This document shows positions 49,209 through 61,400 of a stretch of DNA of 64,000 bases, in pieces. Source of the DNA: Adineta vaga (lineage: Eukaryota; Rotifera); the NCBI GenBank assembly GCA_021613535.1, contig CP075493.1, positions 16,926,001 through 16,990,000 on the forward strand, in the 5' to 3' direction. Position 1 is the first letter of the stretch. Every line of letters begins with the position of its first letter. The notes below the pieces were generated by a model that was not told the DNA's origin, searched no databases, and worked only from the letters and a program-made list of their open reading frames with translations. Made by a program: the position numbers and the translations under genes.

Positions 49209-49817
49209 GAGGATGTGGGTGTGGGTGCAACGATTCTTTTCTCTTAGGAACCCTCTTCAAAAACTACATCATTTGATAGAGAATTAAATTCTGCATCCTA
49301 CTCAATCTTTTCGAAGACCACCACAAGTTTATAGGGGAATCCTGACAAAAAATACTCGAATATGGTGCTAACTTTATCTACGTTATTGTTTGCGTCTTTT
49401 ACTTTGATACAAATAAACTTAATTGAACTCGTAACGCTATATTTTATGTTAATCGATTACTAACATCTTTCTATCATATTTGATTAGAAAGAGATATAAG
49501 AAGAAATATTTCGTTACAGACAAAATATTAGTTTTGGTTCTAAACAACAAGAAACATACAATACCTTTTACATTTATGTAAAATAATATACCAATGTATA
49601 CGAAAAGCGCGATATGTTTTCGAAAATGTAAAAAAAGCTAATATAAAATGGGCTCTTATGCTTCAGGAACGACATGATTGAGTAAGAAAAGTAGTAATAT
49701 CCCTGTTTTCAAGCTAAACTGAAATCTATAAACACTATTCTAACAATTTATCTTCATAATAACTAAAGTTTCATAAATGGAGAAAAAGAGCATTGTTTGA
49801 GTATTTGTTAATTTACA
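49209..49817 (+). repeat. 0.6-kb dispersed repeat, copy 2
   Basis: Direct repeat of 39179-39786 with very few differences. The two copies bracket the 9.4 kb that contains the Cys-rich/FG-GAP gene. Confidence 0.85.
49214..49227 (+). repeat. Two tandem TGTGGG units
   Basis: tgtgggtgtgggtg at the start of the 0.6-kb repeat; the other copy has tgtgggtggggtgtg (39184-39198). TGTGGG is the telomere unit I recall for Adineta. Two units are too few to prove telomeric origin. Confidence 0.4.
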
Positions 49818-49832
49818 AGCTGGCTGGTTAAT

Positions 49833-49925
49833 GCTCCTCTTTTTCCTCCTTTTCCTCCTTTTTTGCAAAATGTATCCTCCTGCTCCTCTTTTTACGATAA
49901 ATCTCCTCCTATTCCTCCTTTTCCA
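49833..49925. repeat. CTCCT-rich pyrimidine tract
   Basis: About ten ctcctc/cctcctttt units lie in roughly 95 nt with T-rich spacers, directly after the 0.6-kb repeat and about 340 nt upstream of the hAT gene. It is strongly strand-asymmetric. Role unknown; low-complexity sequence. Confidence 0.6.
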
Positions 49926-50265
49926 TTTGAATTCAAAAGTCGCTAAATTTTCGACATTACAAGTGTGATATAAGGGAATAATACATAACTTCTGACAGTG
50001 TGTCATGTTTTTTTTCTTTCTGTTCAGATATGGTTATTTCCAAATACATATTACATGTATATATAGGTGTCGTTCTATGAATGTGTTGTATATATACATA
50101 TTCTTGTATCTATGTTTTTTTTCTGTTCTCTCTGCAGCTGTGGTTTCTCTTCTTTCGCTCTATTCTTTGATAAAGATACCTTCCTCCTAAAGATCATATT
50201 TTAATGTACATTGAGACATACTAATAAGCTTGAAAGATTTTCAGATCATCATATTTTAACAACAA

Positions 50266-51411
50266 ATGCCTCTTTACTCAACTAGATTCCACACTTGTTG
50301 TTTAGAAAAATTGGATTCAGATGGTACTCCTGTTAAACGATGGCTCAAACAAGGTACAAACCCATCAACATTTATTTGTACTATATGTAAAACCGATAAA
50401 TTATCTTGTGGAAATAAAGGATGGCATTCAATTGAACAACATATGAGTAATAAGAAACATCGTGATAATTTAAAATTAATAAAACAAAATTCTACATTTA
50501 CTATTCAAAATGAATCATCTATTACCCATTTTCAGCAAAATCCATTGTCATCAACTATTTCAACAGTAACACTTACTCGTCCAAACAAGAATATGAGCTT
50601 TATGGATCAAGTGACACGTGCTGAAGCATTATGGGCTATTAATGCAGCACGTCATGGATACATTTATCGTTCTTGTGATGATCTAGGTGATTTATTCAGG
50701 ACTATGTTTCCGGATTCACGTATTGCAGAAAATTATAAAATGGAACGAACTAAATTATCATATGTTATATCATACGGTCTTGGTCCATTTTTTCATCACG
50801 ATCTTGTGCAAGACCTAAAAAAATGTGAACGTTTTGTTTTATGCTTTGATGAGCAAAAGAATTATCAAAACAGTAAGCAATTGGACCTATTATTAAAATA
50901 TTGGAGTGTTGAAAAACAGGGCGTAGTTACTCGTTATTATAAGTCTATTTTTCTTGGTCATGCTCCAGCTGAAACTGTTCGAGATGTTATTATCGATTCA
51001 TTTCGAACAGATGGACTTGATATTAAACGTTTATTGATGATTGGTCGTGATAATCCAAATGTAAATAAAGCAATTGAGAAACTTATTGATAAGCAATTAA
51101 AACAAGTTGGTGGAGAACTAATCAAGTTAGGTTCATGCAATATCCATGTGATTCATAACGCTTTTAAATCAGGTGAGAAAATATTAGATAATTGTTTAGT
51201 ATGAATATTGTTTTTTTAAGGTACAAAAACATCATGTTGGCACGTTGAAAATATTTGTATAGACTTATGGTCTTGGTTTCATCATTCACCTGCACGAAAA
51301 GAAGATTTGACTAAAATAACTGATGATATAAATGAAGCAGTTGAAAAAATATTCTTTATTTTGTTGCTACTCGTTGGGTATTACTTGGTAGAGTGATTGA
51401 TCGAGCTCTAG
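50266..51411 (+). pseudogene. hAT-like transposase gene, frameshifted and truncated
   Basis: Exon 1 is 50266-51172 and exon 2 starts at 51221 (48-nt intron). The N-terminus has a C2H2/BED-like zinc-binding region (FICTICKTDKLSC then H-x3-H in IEQHMSNKKHRD, residues about 37-65). Then comes a hAT-type body (VTRAEALWAINAARHGY, LGDLFRTMFPDSRIAE, CFDEQKN with candidate catalytic Asp, FLGHAPAETV). Exon 2 begins with GTKTSCWHVENICIDLWSWF. In an A-run at 51344-51349 the frame is lost; one extra A would allow FVATRWVLLGRVIDRAL to follow. The gene stops at a donor-like site near 51411 and the C-terminal dimerisation region is absent, replaced by the 51437 repeat. It is non-functional as it stands. Confidence 0.72.
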
Positions 51412-51436
51412 GTAAATTAATATCATTAATATTCCC

Positions 51437-51505
51437 TCGACTGAAAGGAGGGTCATATGAAAAAAAATAGTTTGTATGTTTGTGTCAGGGTCAAAGGTCA
51501 AAAAA
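51437..51505 (+). repeat. Dispersed tcgactgaaaggaggg block
   Basis: Third independent location of the family (others in the arms and at 48559), running through catatg, a ttgtatgtttgtgtcaggg stretch and gtcaaaggtc. It interrupts the hAT transposase gene. Confidence 0.55.
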
Positions 51506-51661
51506 ACATATTTTTTGAAAATGCTCAAAACTTCATAAAACATCATTTTGGAGGGGTCTTGAGTCTTGATGTTGATTGGGAAGGGGGTCTTGACAAAGGT
51601 CAAAAAAACATATTTTTTGAAAATGGTCAAAACTTCATAAAACATCATTTTGGAGGGGTTA
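51498..51661 (+). repeat. Two tandem copies of a 64-nt unit, period 100 nt
   Basis: ggtcaaaaaaacatattttt through to cattttggaggggt occurs at 51498-51561 and 51598-51661 with one or two changes. It follows the dispersed block and is probably part of the same inserted element. Confidence 0.7.
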
Positions 51662-51741
51662 GGGCATATTACAAACCAATAACTGTTTGTAATTTCGAAA
51701 CAAATTTATGTTCTTGGCCAATTTCTACACTTCCTTTATAG

Positions 51742-54700
51742 AAGCAGCGTCCTCAGCTAGTCCAGAAACATATATGATTAAAGCCATATTTTTATAAAAA
51801 CGAACTAATTTCTCTCGTTCGACGTCTGTTATATGTACTCGACTGTACTGCAATAAATAAATTTTTTGAAGTTATTCCGTTTTTCAGCGCCATCTATTAT
51901 TGTGAGCAATAAGTTTTTTTCTAATGGCTAACGTGTTATCCCTATACTTGACCACATCATGTCTGAGTGAGTCATTATATACGAAGGAAAAGAAACATAC
52001 ACACCAGTATCTCTTTGAAGTGGTGAAAACAGAATATTAGTAGATGAACATCATAGACGACAAAATGATGCCGAAACGGAAACACTTGATGAATGAACAG
52101 TTAGATATGGTTATTGTCACTGATCTAAAGTATTGACAGAAAGTAGTCTAGACTAAACAAAAGATAAATCGATATGAATCACTGTCTTCAAGATGAATCA
52201 TTCTGATGTTGGACTATAAATAGCGACGCTCTTCATGTTTTCATTCATTCGACGTTTTCACTTCCTACGATCAACATCAACAGCGTTACTTCCACGGCAC
52301 AATACGCTACAATACATCTTGTTTTTTTTTGTACATCGTCCATCCGATCAGAAATATGGAACGTAGCCTATGATTTATCATCACTCATTTGCCATAAACT
52401 ATTTTGAAAAATAGCGACAGAATTCACGTACATGAGATGATCAAATTGTACAATTATATACAAAGGGTATTTAGAATCGATCCGTTGTGGAATCCGACCC
52501 TTTTCAGGGACTTTGATAAAAAAATATATGTTTAATCTCATTGAATGATGTTGAGATTTGTATTTTGAAATATAGGTAGATTTTTTATTGAAGGTTTGTT
52601 ACCATCAATCAACCAATCATGTGGTTTCAAAGATAATTATTTTTGCCGTATACAGAGCAACTGAATGTTTTTCTGTCTGTAATGTAAAATGCCATCAAAC
52701 TTTGATGAGATGTGATAAAACATAACAAAAACAAATTTCCCAAAAGAAATTCTAAATAAATCAGCATTTGTAATCGAAATACAAAGAAGTTATTCGGGTT
52801 TTCATTTCCCAAAACAATAACTGAATCAAACTCAAACATTTGATAAAACGATATCGATTTATCAATTGAAAAAATTAATTGAAAGGCACATTTGTTCAAC
52901 ATTGAGTGATAGTCAATTGTATAAAAATAGCAAGCCCGACATCATATCACACTCAATATAAACTCTTAAAAATTGGCTAATTTGGTTATAAGTCAAAAAA
53001 GAACGAAATCCATGATGAATTTCATCTTATATAAGTACCACATAATTGAAAATTATCAACAACAAAAATTCAATTATAGTTTCTCTGCAAGAACTTCATT
53101 ATTCAAATATTTTTGCGATATTGAGCAGTTCGAAAAGGAAATAAAGGGCAGAATAATGGGAGTTCATCCATAATCGTACTTAAAATAAACAAAATACCAT
53201 CACAAATATCTATCGTACATGTATGATCATTTTTCGAGACTAGATAAGGAGTAGAATGGGGAATAATCTTTATATTCAAACGTGATCATTCATTTTTTAA
53301 CATTGGAACTATTGTTCATCAATCTGAACTGAGATCACGCAGTATAATTTCAAAAAAGTTATTCAAAGCATGAAGAATCGAAGATAACTCGTGTTCTAAG
53401 ATTAAAGCTGCTATTATATCAAGTAAAGATATCATCTTTTATCAATTTCGATCATTTCATAGATAAATTTTCTATTTCTCGAAATAATAATTGTTATCTT
53501 GATAGTACAAAGGTAAGTCATGGTATTTTTATTCAAATCGGAGCAGATATCAATATAACTTAACGAATAGAGTAAGAGATATTCCATTTAAATAAACAAA
53601 AGATATCGTCTTCTGTTTCCTTATATTTTGTTTTGAGATAACTTTTTAAAAAAGCAATATCATTGATTGATATAATAACTTCATGAAATAAACATCCTAT
53701 GTTAGAAACAATTTTTGTCTGAAAATGATGATTCTTCTTATGCAAAATTTAAACAATGAGAAAATCAAATCATTTTCTAATGTATTCGATCATTCCTTTT
53801 ATTATCTCCCTTCGTTTTTATCATTTCTGCTATCTATTGATTAAAAATACTCATTGTTTTAACACAAGTATGAGTTTCTATCTTTAATTGTTGAGGTAAT
53901 TTATTCCATTATTATTTTTCATCTCATAACAACACAACAGATTAAGTTTTTTCTTTATTTCCGTCGTCTTTCTCTCATAACGTTAGTTTATTTTTATTGA
54001 TTCGAATGAAATATTCGATTAGATTCGTTTTAATATGAGATCAGTTAAACAATCTCAGGAGTTTCAGTATATATTTGTCGATCATATGTATGATTGCGTA
54101 TGAGATCGAATATGATTTTTTTGTATATGATCTCTATTATGGCATCATCATGTTAACATAGAAACTGAAAGATGAAAACATTAAAAAGTTAGTCTTTTTC
54201 GACAAATTAACATAATATAATGAATAACGATTTTCTGCTTCGCTTTTTTCGTACTGGAAAGAAGTTAACAAATGAGAAATTGAACGTTTCAATTCTTTTT
54301 CCTTTCTCTTACGTTCATTGACATCTATCGCTCATCTTTTTACACACTACTTGAATTTAATTTTGAGAAAAAGGATATTTGGAATATTTTAGTGGATAAA
54401 AACTCAGAACTAAATAAAAAAACTGAACAGCGTTATTTCATTATGCTTTCTTTTTCAAGATTGCTTTTGTTTGAATCTTAAGATTTCGATCATATTCAAA
54501 TCGAATTTTTTTAACACATGTTTCGCCATTCATTTTCACAGATCGATCGTTTGTCTTAATTTAAACATACGAAATGAACATAGATATAGCTGTATGGATC
54601 AATTTTTATGATAAAAAACTCTTTCTCGGAGAAAATGATCAAATATCATATTTTTTATTTGATTTAATTTGATTTCATTATTTCTGTTTCATTATTCATA

Positions 54701-55472
54701 TCGAAAAACGATAAGAGTTTTTTTTATAAAAAAATGAAAAGTTCTGTTCTTTTAAAATGAAAAATTCAACTGCGACATCTCATAGATAAAGAGATAGATA
54801 AGATGATATATGATTAATGATCATTACGTAATTCCTTGAATAAATTCATATTTCCATCCGATCATTCATAATAAATCACGTAGATAATCTTACAATAATC
54901 AGTTGTATTTGAAAAGATAAATCTATGACTTATCATTCAAACTCATCGATTGCATAATATTCTGACGTTTTTATTGTTTTGAAAAATTGGACTGACCGTT
55001 TTTTCCAAAAATTTTGAATTTTATCGCTCATATATATAGTTGAGAAAAATGATCATTCTGCTATTATTCTTCTTGTTTTTCAACATTGGACAACATGCTA
55101 TTTTTCCATGAGATTAAAAAAGAAAAAAACTCTCTCGAATATGGAAAAACACAAACAAAAATTCTAATTTGTTCATGCTACCTTTTATGATTTTCATTAT
55201 GAGATAGAATATTATGTAGATAAATTTCTACTTTCATATGATATTAAAATAAAGAAAATAAACGGAGAAATCAAGTGCTCAAATGAAAATCGAAAGGATA
55301 GATGATACTGTTTTTTAATTGTATTTATTGATTTTATAGTACATCAAATTTCTTCAACAACAATGTGCATACTTTATTCTTTAACAATATTTTTAAATAG
55401 AAATATTGAAGCATCTGATTTTCATAAAAGAATGCTATATTTTTTAGACTATCATATATATATATACGAAAT
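51742..55472. other. 3.7-kb AT-rich stretch without a recognised gene
   Basis: Only short ORFs without domains are present, and nothing shows phase-consistent splicing. A TATA-like tataaata lies near 52214-52221 without a convincing downstream gene. The right end should include the 5' part of the Helitron and its promoter (a tatatatatata run lies about 20 nt upstream of 55473). Confidence 0.45.
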
Positions 55473-58400
55473 ATGAATAAACAATGCGTTTTTTGCACTA
55501 TTTTGTGCACAAGTTATTGTTGTACACGATGTAATCAAATGAGTCGTGGTTTAAAATTTGAACGTTTACTTCAGCGTTTAGAAACATGTTCTAACAGTGT
55601 CATGAACCGCGATGAAATCAATTCCCTTGTACAACAAATTAAACAAGTAAGTTCATTTGAATGATGATTAAATTAAAAATTAAAATTTTCTAGACGGATT
55701 CAATTATGAAACCATTTCAATTTTACCCGACTTATGTTTTTGATGAAACAAAGCATGCAGTAGACGTAGTCGCTAGGGAATATCTTGATAAAGCGACTGC
55801 TGATACACATCATCTTGTTCCTGCTGACGTTCCTGGTGATGGAAATTGTTTATATCATTCTATTGTTCTTCTAATGAACAATCCATTAGTGACGGCTAGT
55901 GAATTGCGAGGTATAAATTATTTTTCTTGATATTATCCTAAATTAAGATTTGAAAACTATTTTTAGTTCGAACTGTTATTGAACTTATAACTAATGAAAA
56001 CTATTACGATACCATGTATGCACGATATGCAGGAAATACCGATATTATTATTCAAGCAGCTTGCAGAAAGGGAAAGTATTCAGAAATACATGAAGTTGCT
56101 GCATTATGCAATGTACTACAATGCAACATACGAAGTGTTTATCCAAAAATTGATTTTGAATATTTTAAGGCAATTTGGGATAGCGTCTTTACACCTATTC
56201 CACCTGTTATTGGAAATTGTAATATTGTCGTCTTATGGTCCTGTATATTGCATGAAAAAGATGCTCGAGAAACATATAATGGCTTATGGAGACCAAATCA
56301 TTTCGTTTCACTTTTGCCACCACCTATTCTTAATGAGCTTAATAGTCAATCAATTTCACTTGTCGTCGTAAGTTAACGACATCTAAATAGTGAAATACGA
56401 ATATTGAGGCTTTTTTAGACTCCTGAAAAGAGAACGTTCAAAAACAATACTGTTACTCAAATAAGAATACCTGAATTTCAATCTTCTCCGAGTAGACGAT
56501 CACGAAACGAAGAGAACATCGGAAATGATTTCATCCAAACAGACGTTTCAACTGCAATGGAAACGGAAAAGAACGATAAGGAAGAAAGACGTCAAATTCA
56601 ACTTCAGAAGAAAAGAGAACGAAGCCGGTCTAGTCGAATGAACGAAACAGCACAACAACGAGAAATTCGTCTTCAGAAACAAAGAGAACGGACTCAGAGC
56701 AATAGAATGATTGAAACAGAAGAGAGACGAAAAATGCGTCTACAGGAAGATAGAGAACGAACTCAAACCAATAGAACCAATGAAACAGAAGAGGGACGAG
56801 AAATTCGTCTACAGAAAGAAAGAGAACGCACTCAAACTAATAGAATGAATGAAACAGAAGAACAGCAGAAAATCCGACTCGAGAAAATGAGTGAAAGAAA
56901 TCAATCGAGTCGAAAAAACGAATTAGAAAAGCAACGCCAAATTCGACTTGAAAAACAAAAGAAACGAAGTCAAGCAAATAGAACTAAAAAGAAGCATAAA
57001 AATGTTGGTAGTAGAGAAGAGTTTGTTCGCTCACCTTGGCCTGAACCAATTCCTCGTGATTTAAAAGACACTCGTTTGCAACAATTTCTGGAACAAATGT
57101 CCATGTCAAAATTGGCTGAAGCGACTTGTGCAGTTTGTAACATTCGCACTCCAGCAAAAGATTCCAAGAAAATACCCATCTCAAAAATTCCTAATATAGA
57201 TTTGCTAAAAGTTTCTGAAGATCTGAAAACTTTAATTAAAAATTCAATGGAAAATACTGCCACTCACACTGATGAAAACAATATACATACGACATCACAT
57301 ATTAAAAGTATGTAAAAATTAATTTGATTTAGAAAATTTACAGATTTGTTTTTTAGATCAATCAAATTCTGATTCGTCAGCTTTTTACTGTGAAAACGAT
57401 ATAGTTTTGTACAAAAGTGGCTTATTTCAAACAAACAGGGTGAAAATGTGTATTCTTTGCCAAAAATGCTATACTTCTCTTTCAAAAGAAAAAATACCGA
57501 AGTTTTCAGCTGCTAATAACATGTGGTTGGGTGATATACCTAAGAAATTACAAAGATTGACGATTCCAGAAGAAAAATTAATATCACTTTATCGTCACAA
57601 TAGTTGTATAATAAAACTTCAATCGCCTTTTCATTCAACTACAACTGCTCAAACAGCGTGAAAAGGAAATTGTATTACTTTTCTTCAAAATGTACCAAAT
57701 ATCGTAAATAGTTTACCACTTACACTTACCGATCTTTGCGGCACACTTAAAGTAATCTTTATCGGACCTCGACAACCTGATCGTCTTCATCTTAGAAAAG
57801 TTTTAACAGTACGCAAGAACAAAATTATTGAAGCATTACAATGGTTGAAAAAATATAACATACTTTATCAGAACATCAATATAAATCTTGATAATATTGC
57901 TCAATTACCAGAAGATGATGTACCAGAATGCATCATGTCAACTTTAGAACAAAAGATAGGTGATGAAGACGGTCAATCTGAAAGAACTGGATATGTTCCT
58001 GATCCATTAATGAATCCACAAGAACGCACTGCTGCAGATGTCATACCTATCAGTAACAGGTAAGAGGAATTAACAAATCAATGAATTCATATAGCTTCTC
58101 TCTTTTAGTGGTGTTCTTGATGTTAATGGCTCATCAGTATCATCAGATGAGATTACTAATTACTTTTTACAGAAAATAAAAACAAATGATCAAGCAGTTA
58201 CTGAAAACGTTTACTTAATTCCACATTCATCGAAACCTATCAACGAATATTTCAATCCAAAATTACTAACTGGCTTATATCCAACTTTATTCTGCTATGG
58301 ACATGGTGCACCTGAAGATCAATCACGTCCAATTGAGATCAAATTTAAAGAGCATATACGTTATCTGTTATCTTACAATGATCGTCGTTTCGAAACAAGT

Positions 58401-61400
58401 CACAGCTTCATATTTGTGGTCTTTAACTTATTGCAAAGACGTGATGCTTGCTTTCATGCTCAATTAATCGCAACAAAACCATATTTTCAAGCATCAGCTA
58501 ATGAAATTCAATCAATCAAAAGCAAAGATATTGAAGCGGCTCTTGACAACAATATCAAAAGAACATATAATACAGAAGCAAATAGTGCATTAAATAAACT
58601 TTTACAACATATTAAAACTGTTGGTGGTCGAGTTATGGGATCAGCATATTCTAAAACGGCCTTACGTACTCGTATACATGCACTTATTTTTAATCAAGGT
58701 TTACCGAGCATATTTCTTACCATAAATCCAGCCGACATTCATAGTCCTGTAGCATTATATTTTGCTGGTGTTCAACTCAATCTTGATCAAATTAAAGATG
58801 AACAGCTTATGGATACTTATCGAAGAGCCGAAATTATAGCATCTCATCCTGTTGCTACTGCCAAATTTTTCCATGTATTGATCAGCAATATCTTGGAAAC
58901 TATGATAATGGGTGGAGTTCTTGGACCAATAAAGGCTTATTTTGGTACAGTCGAAAGTCAAGGCCGAGGTTCACTTCACTTACATCTTCTTATTTGGCTT
59001 GATCATGATATGAAACCAGCTGATATGAAAGATAAAATTCTAGATGCTACTTTTCGTAACAAGCTAATAGCATATTTAGAAGATATCATCAAAGAAGATA
59101 TAGATGATTTCAAAGAGAAACAAGTCATCGAATCTTCCGATGGTATGAAATGTATTTATTTTATTCGACCATTCATCTTCCTTTATTTATAGTAGAACTA
59201 CCATCATCACAAAACAATATTTATGCTGCTTTACGTACTATTGATTTGACAGGCAGTGCAAAAAATACACATCCGTCGCCTCTCTTTTCAACGCCAACTA
59301 AACAGCATTTACTTTCTCAATCGATCCCATTTCGGTCACCATCAATTCCATATAGATCTCCAGTATCATCAAGCCCATTAACACAAACACCAACACATGG
59401 TCGATCTACACTTGGTACGTTACAATAATATTTTATAGAAATAAAAAATATTTATAAATATTTTCAGATATGAATGTGTCATCTAATCAATCGAAATTAG
59501 CTCCAGCCTGTTTACCCACTCCAAATCCATCCTCGCCTAATTTTCGATCAAAATTTTGTGCACATGTAGCACAAGTTGCTGAATCTAGCAATACTCATAG
59601 GCACTGTGATACATGCTATAAATACTGCAAGGGTGGTAAGAGGATTTGTCGATCGATTATGCCACGAAAAAAGGTACCAGTATCAACAATCGATCCAGAA
59701 ACTGGTTGTATTTCGATGAAACGATCGGATCCATGGATGAATAATTTCAATGACTATATTATCTCAGCTTGTCGATCCAATATGGATATTAAATTTATTT
59801 GGACAGGAAATGATACCAAAGCTTTAGTCTACTATATTACCGACTATGTCACAAAAATGAGTCTCTCATTTCATGATATATTTTCTCTTGTTCAAAAAAG
59901 TATTTCATCATTACAAAATCCAAACAACCCAACGGACACGGAAAATGTGATTGAAAAATCACGTAAACTCGTTTTACGTTGTTATAATGCACTTGCTTCA
60001 CAACAAGAATTATCTGGTGTGCAAGTTGCTTCTTATCTCATGAATTGGGACGACCATTATACAACACATAAGTTTCAAGGTCTTTATTTGATTCAAACCG
60101 AACGATTTTTACAAAGTGAATTAAATGAAATGCGTGCTAAACAAAATCTTCAATCAACATCGCAGGGTAAGTCTAATTAATTCCTTTTATATGCTTATTA
60201 TCTAATTGACTCTCGTACAGTGACAATCTTTTTTTCTTCTATATGTACAGCGTGAGAGACGCATAGAGAGAGGAGAGGAAGAGAGAAGAGAGAAGGAGAA
60301 AAAGAAAGAAGGAAGCGAAAAAGAAAAAGAAAGAGGAAGAAAAAGAGATAGCGATAGGCTCAATTGAACATAAGGAAAGTTGACCTATAGCAATTGATTA
60401 ACCGTGCACGCATATGTTAAGACAGAAAGGAAAGAGGAATGATAGAAAGAAGGATAACGTTCAATATACAAACAATCAATCTGTGAAAAATTAAAGGAAA
60501 AAGAAAAGGAAACAAGCAGCTTAATACATCTTTGAAGCGAAGTCATCAATAAGTCATGTTTGATGAGAAGGTGTTAATGTGATCTCAGTACTGTTTCTAT
60601 AGATAAATATCGAAAAGCAAGTTGAATTGTACGAATATGATTACTTATAGATATATGAAATGATGGAGCAATTCATTTAAGATAATTAAAAAATGTATGT
60701 TTTTTTCACATATAGATGTAATTGACGATGAAGATGTGTTTGATGATGAAGCAATTAACGATGAAAACAACGATGAAGAACATTTTCAAGTTCAACCGGC
60801 GGAAGATAAAAACAACTTTATTCTTGTTAATACACGCATTGATTATCAATATCGTTCAGACAAACTCAATAACACTTGTTTATATGATTTTGTCAATACA
60901 TTTTATAAGAAAAAAATTAATGAAACAGATTTAAGATATTTATCAAAATCTTCTACAGCACAAGAACGACAAGATAATCAAAGAGGTCGACCATGCAATG
61001 AACGATTTTCTTTTCAAAACGAACATCCTCAAACAACAACACATCTACTCATGAAATATAGTGAAGTTCATGTACCCGTTCTTTATGGTCCTCAAATTCC
61101 TCGACAAGATCGTGATGATACTCGAGAGCGATACAATCGTGCACTTCTCACACTTTTTGTACCATGGCGCAATGTAAACGATCTTTGTGACATCGATCAA
61201 ACATGGGAAGATGCATTCGAATCTCGAAAAGATCTTATTTTTGCTCATTCATGGAAGATTATAGAAAATATTCAACTTTTACATGAATGTAAAAAAGATC
61301 GTGATGAACATCTACTTCAAGTTATTGCCGAAGCACAAGTCGATAATGATTCGATTGAACCTACATTTTTACCATCAAATCAAGGTGCTGATGGTGAATA

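Noticed and set aside
52627-53745. Short ORFs in the AT-rich stretch before the Helitron
   Set aside because: No paralog, domain, splice-consistent extension or codon pattern like that of neighbouring genes.
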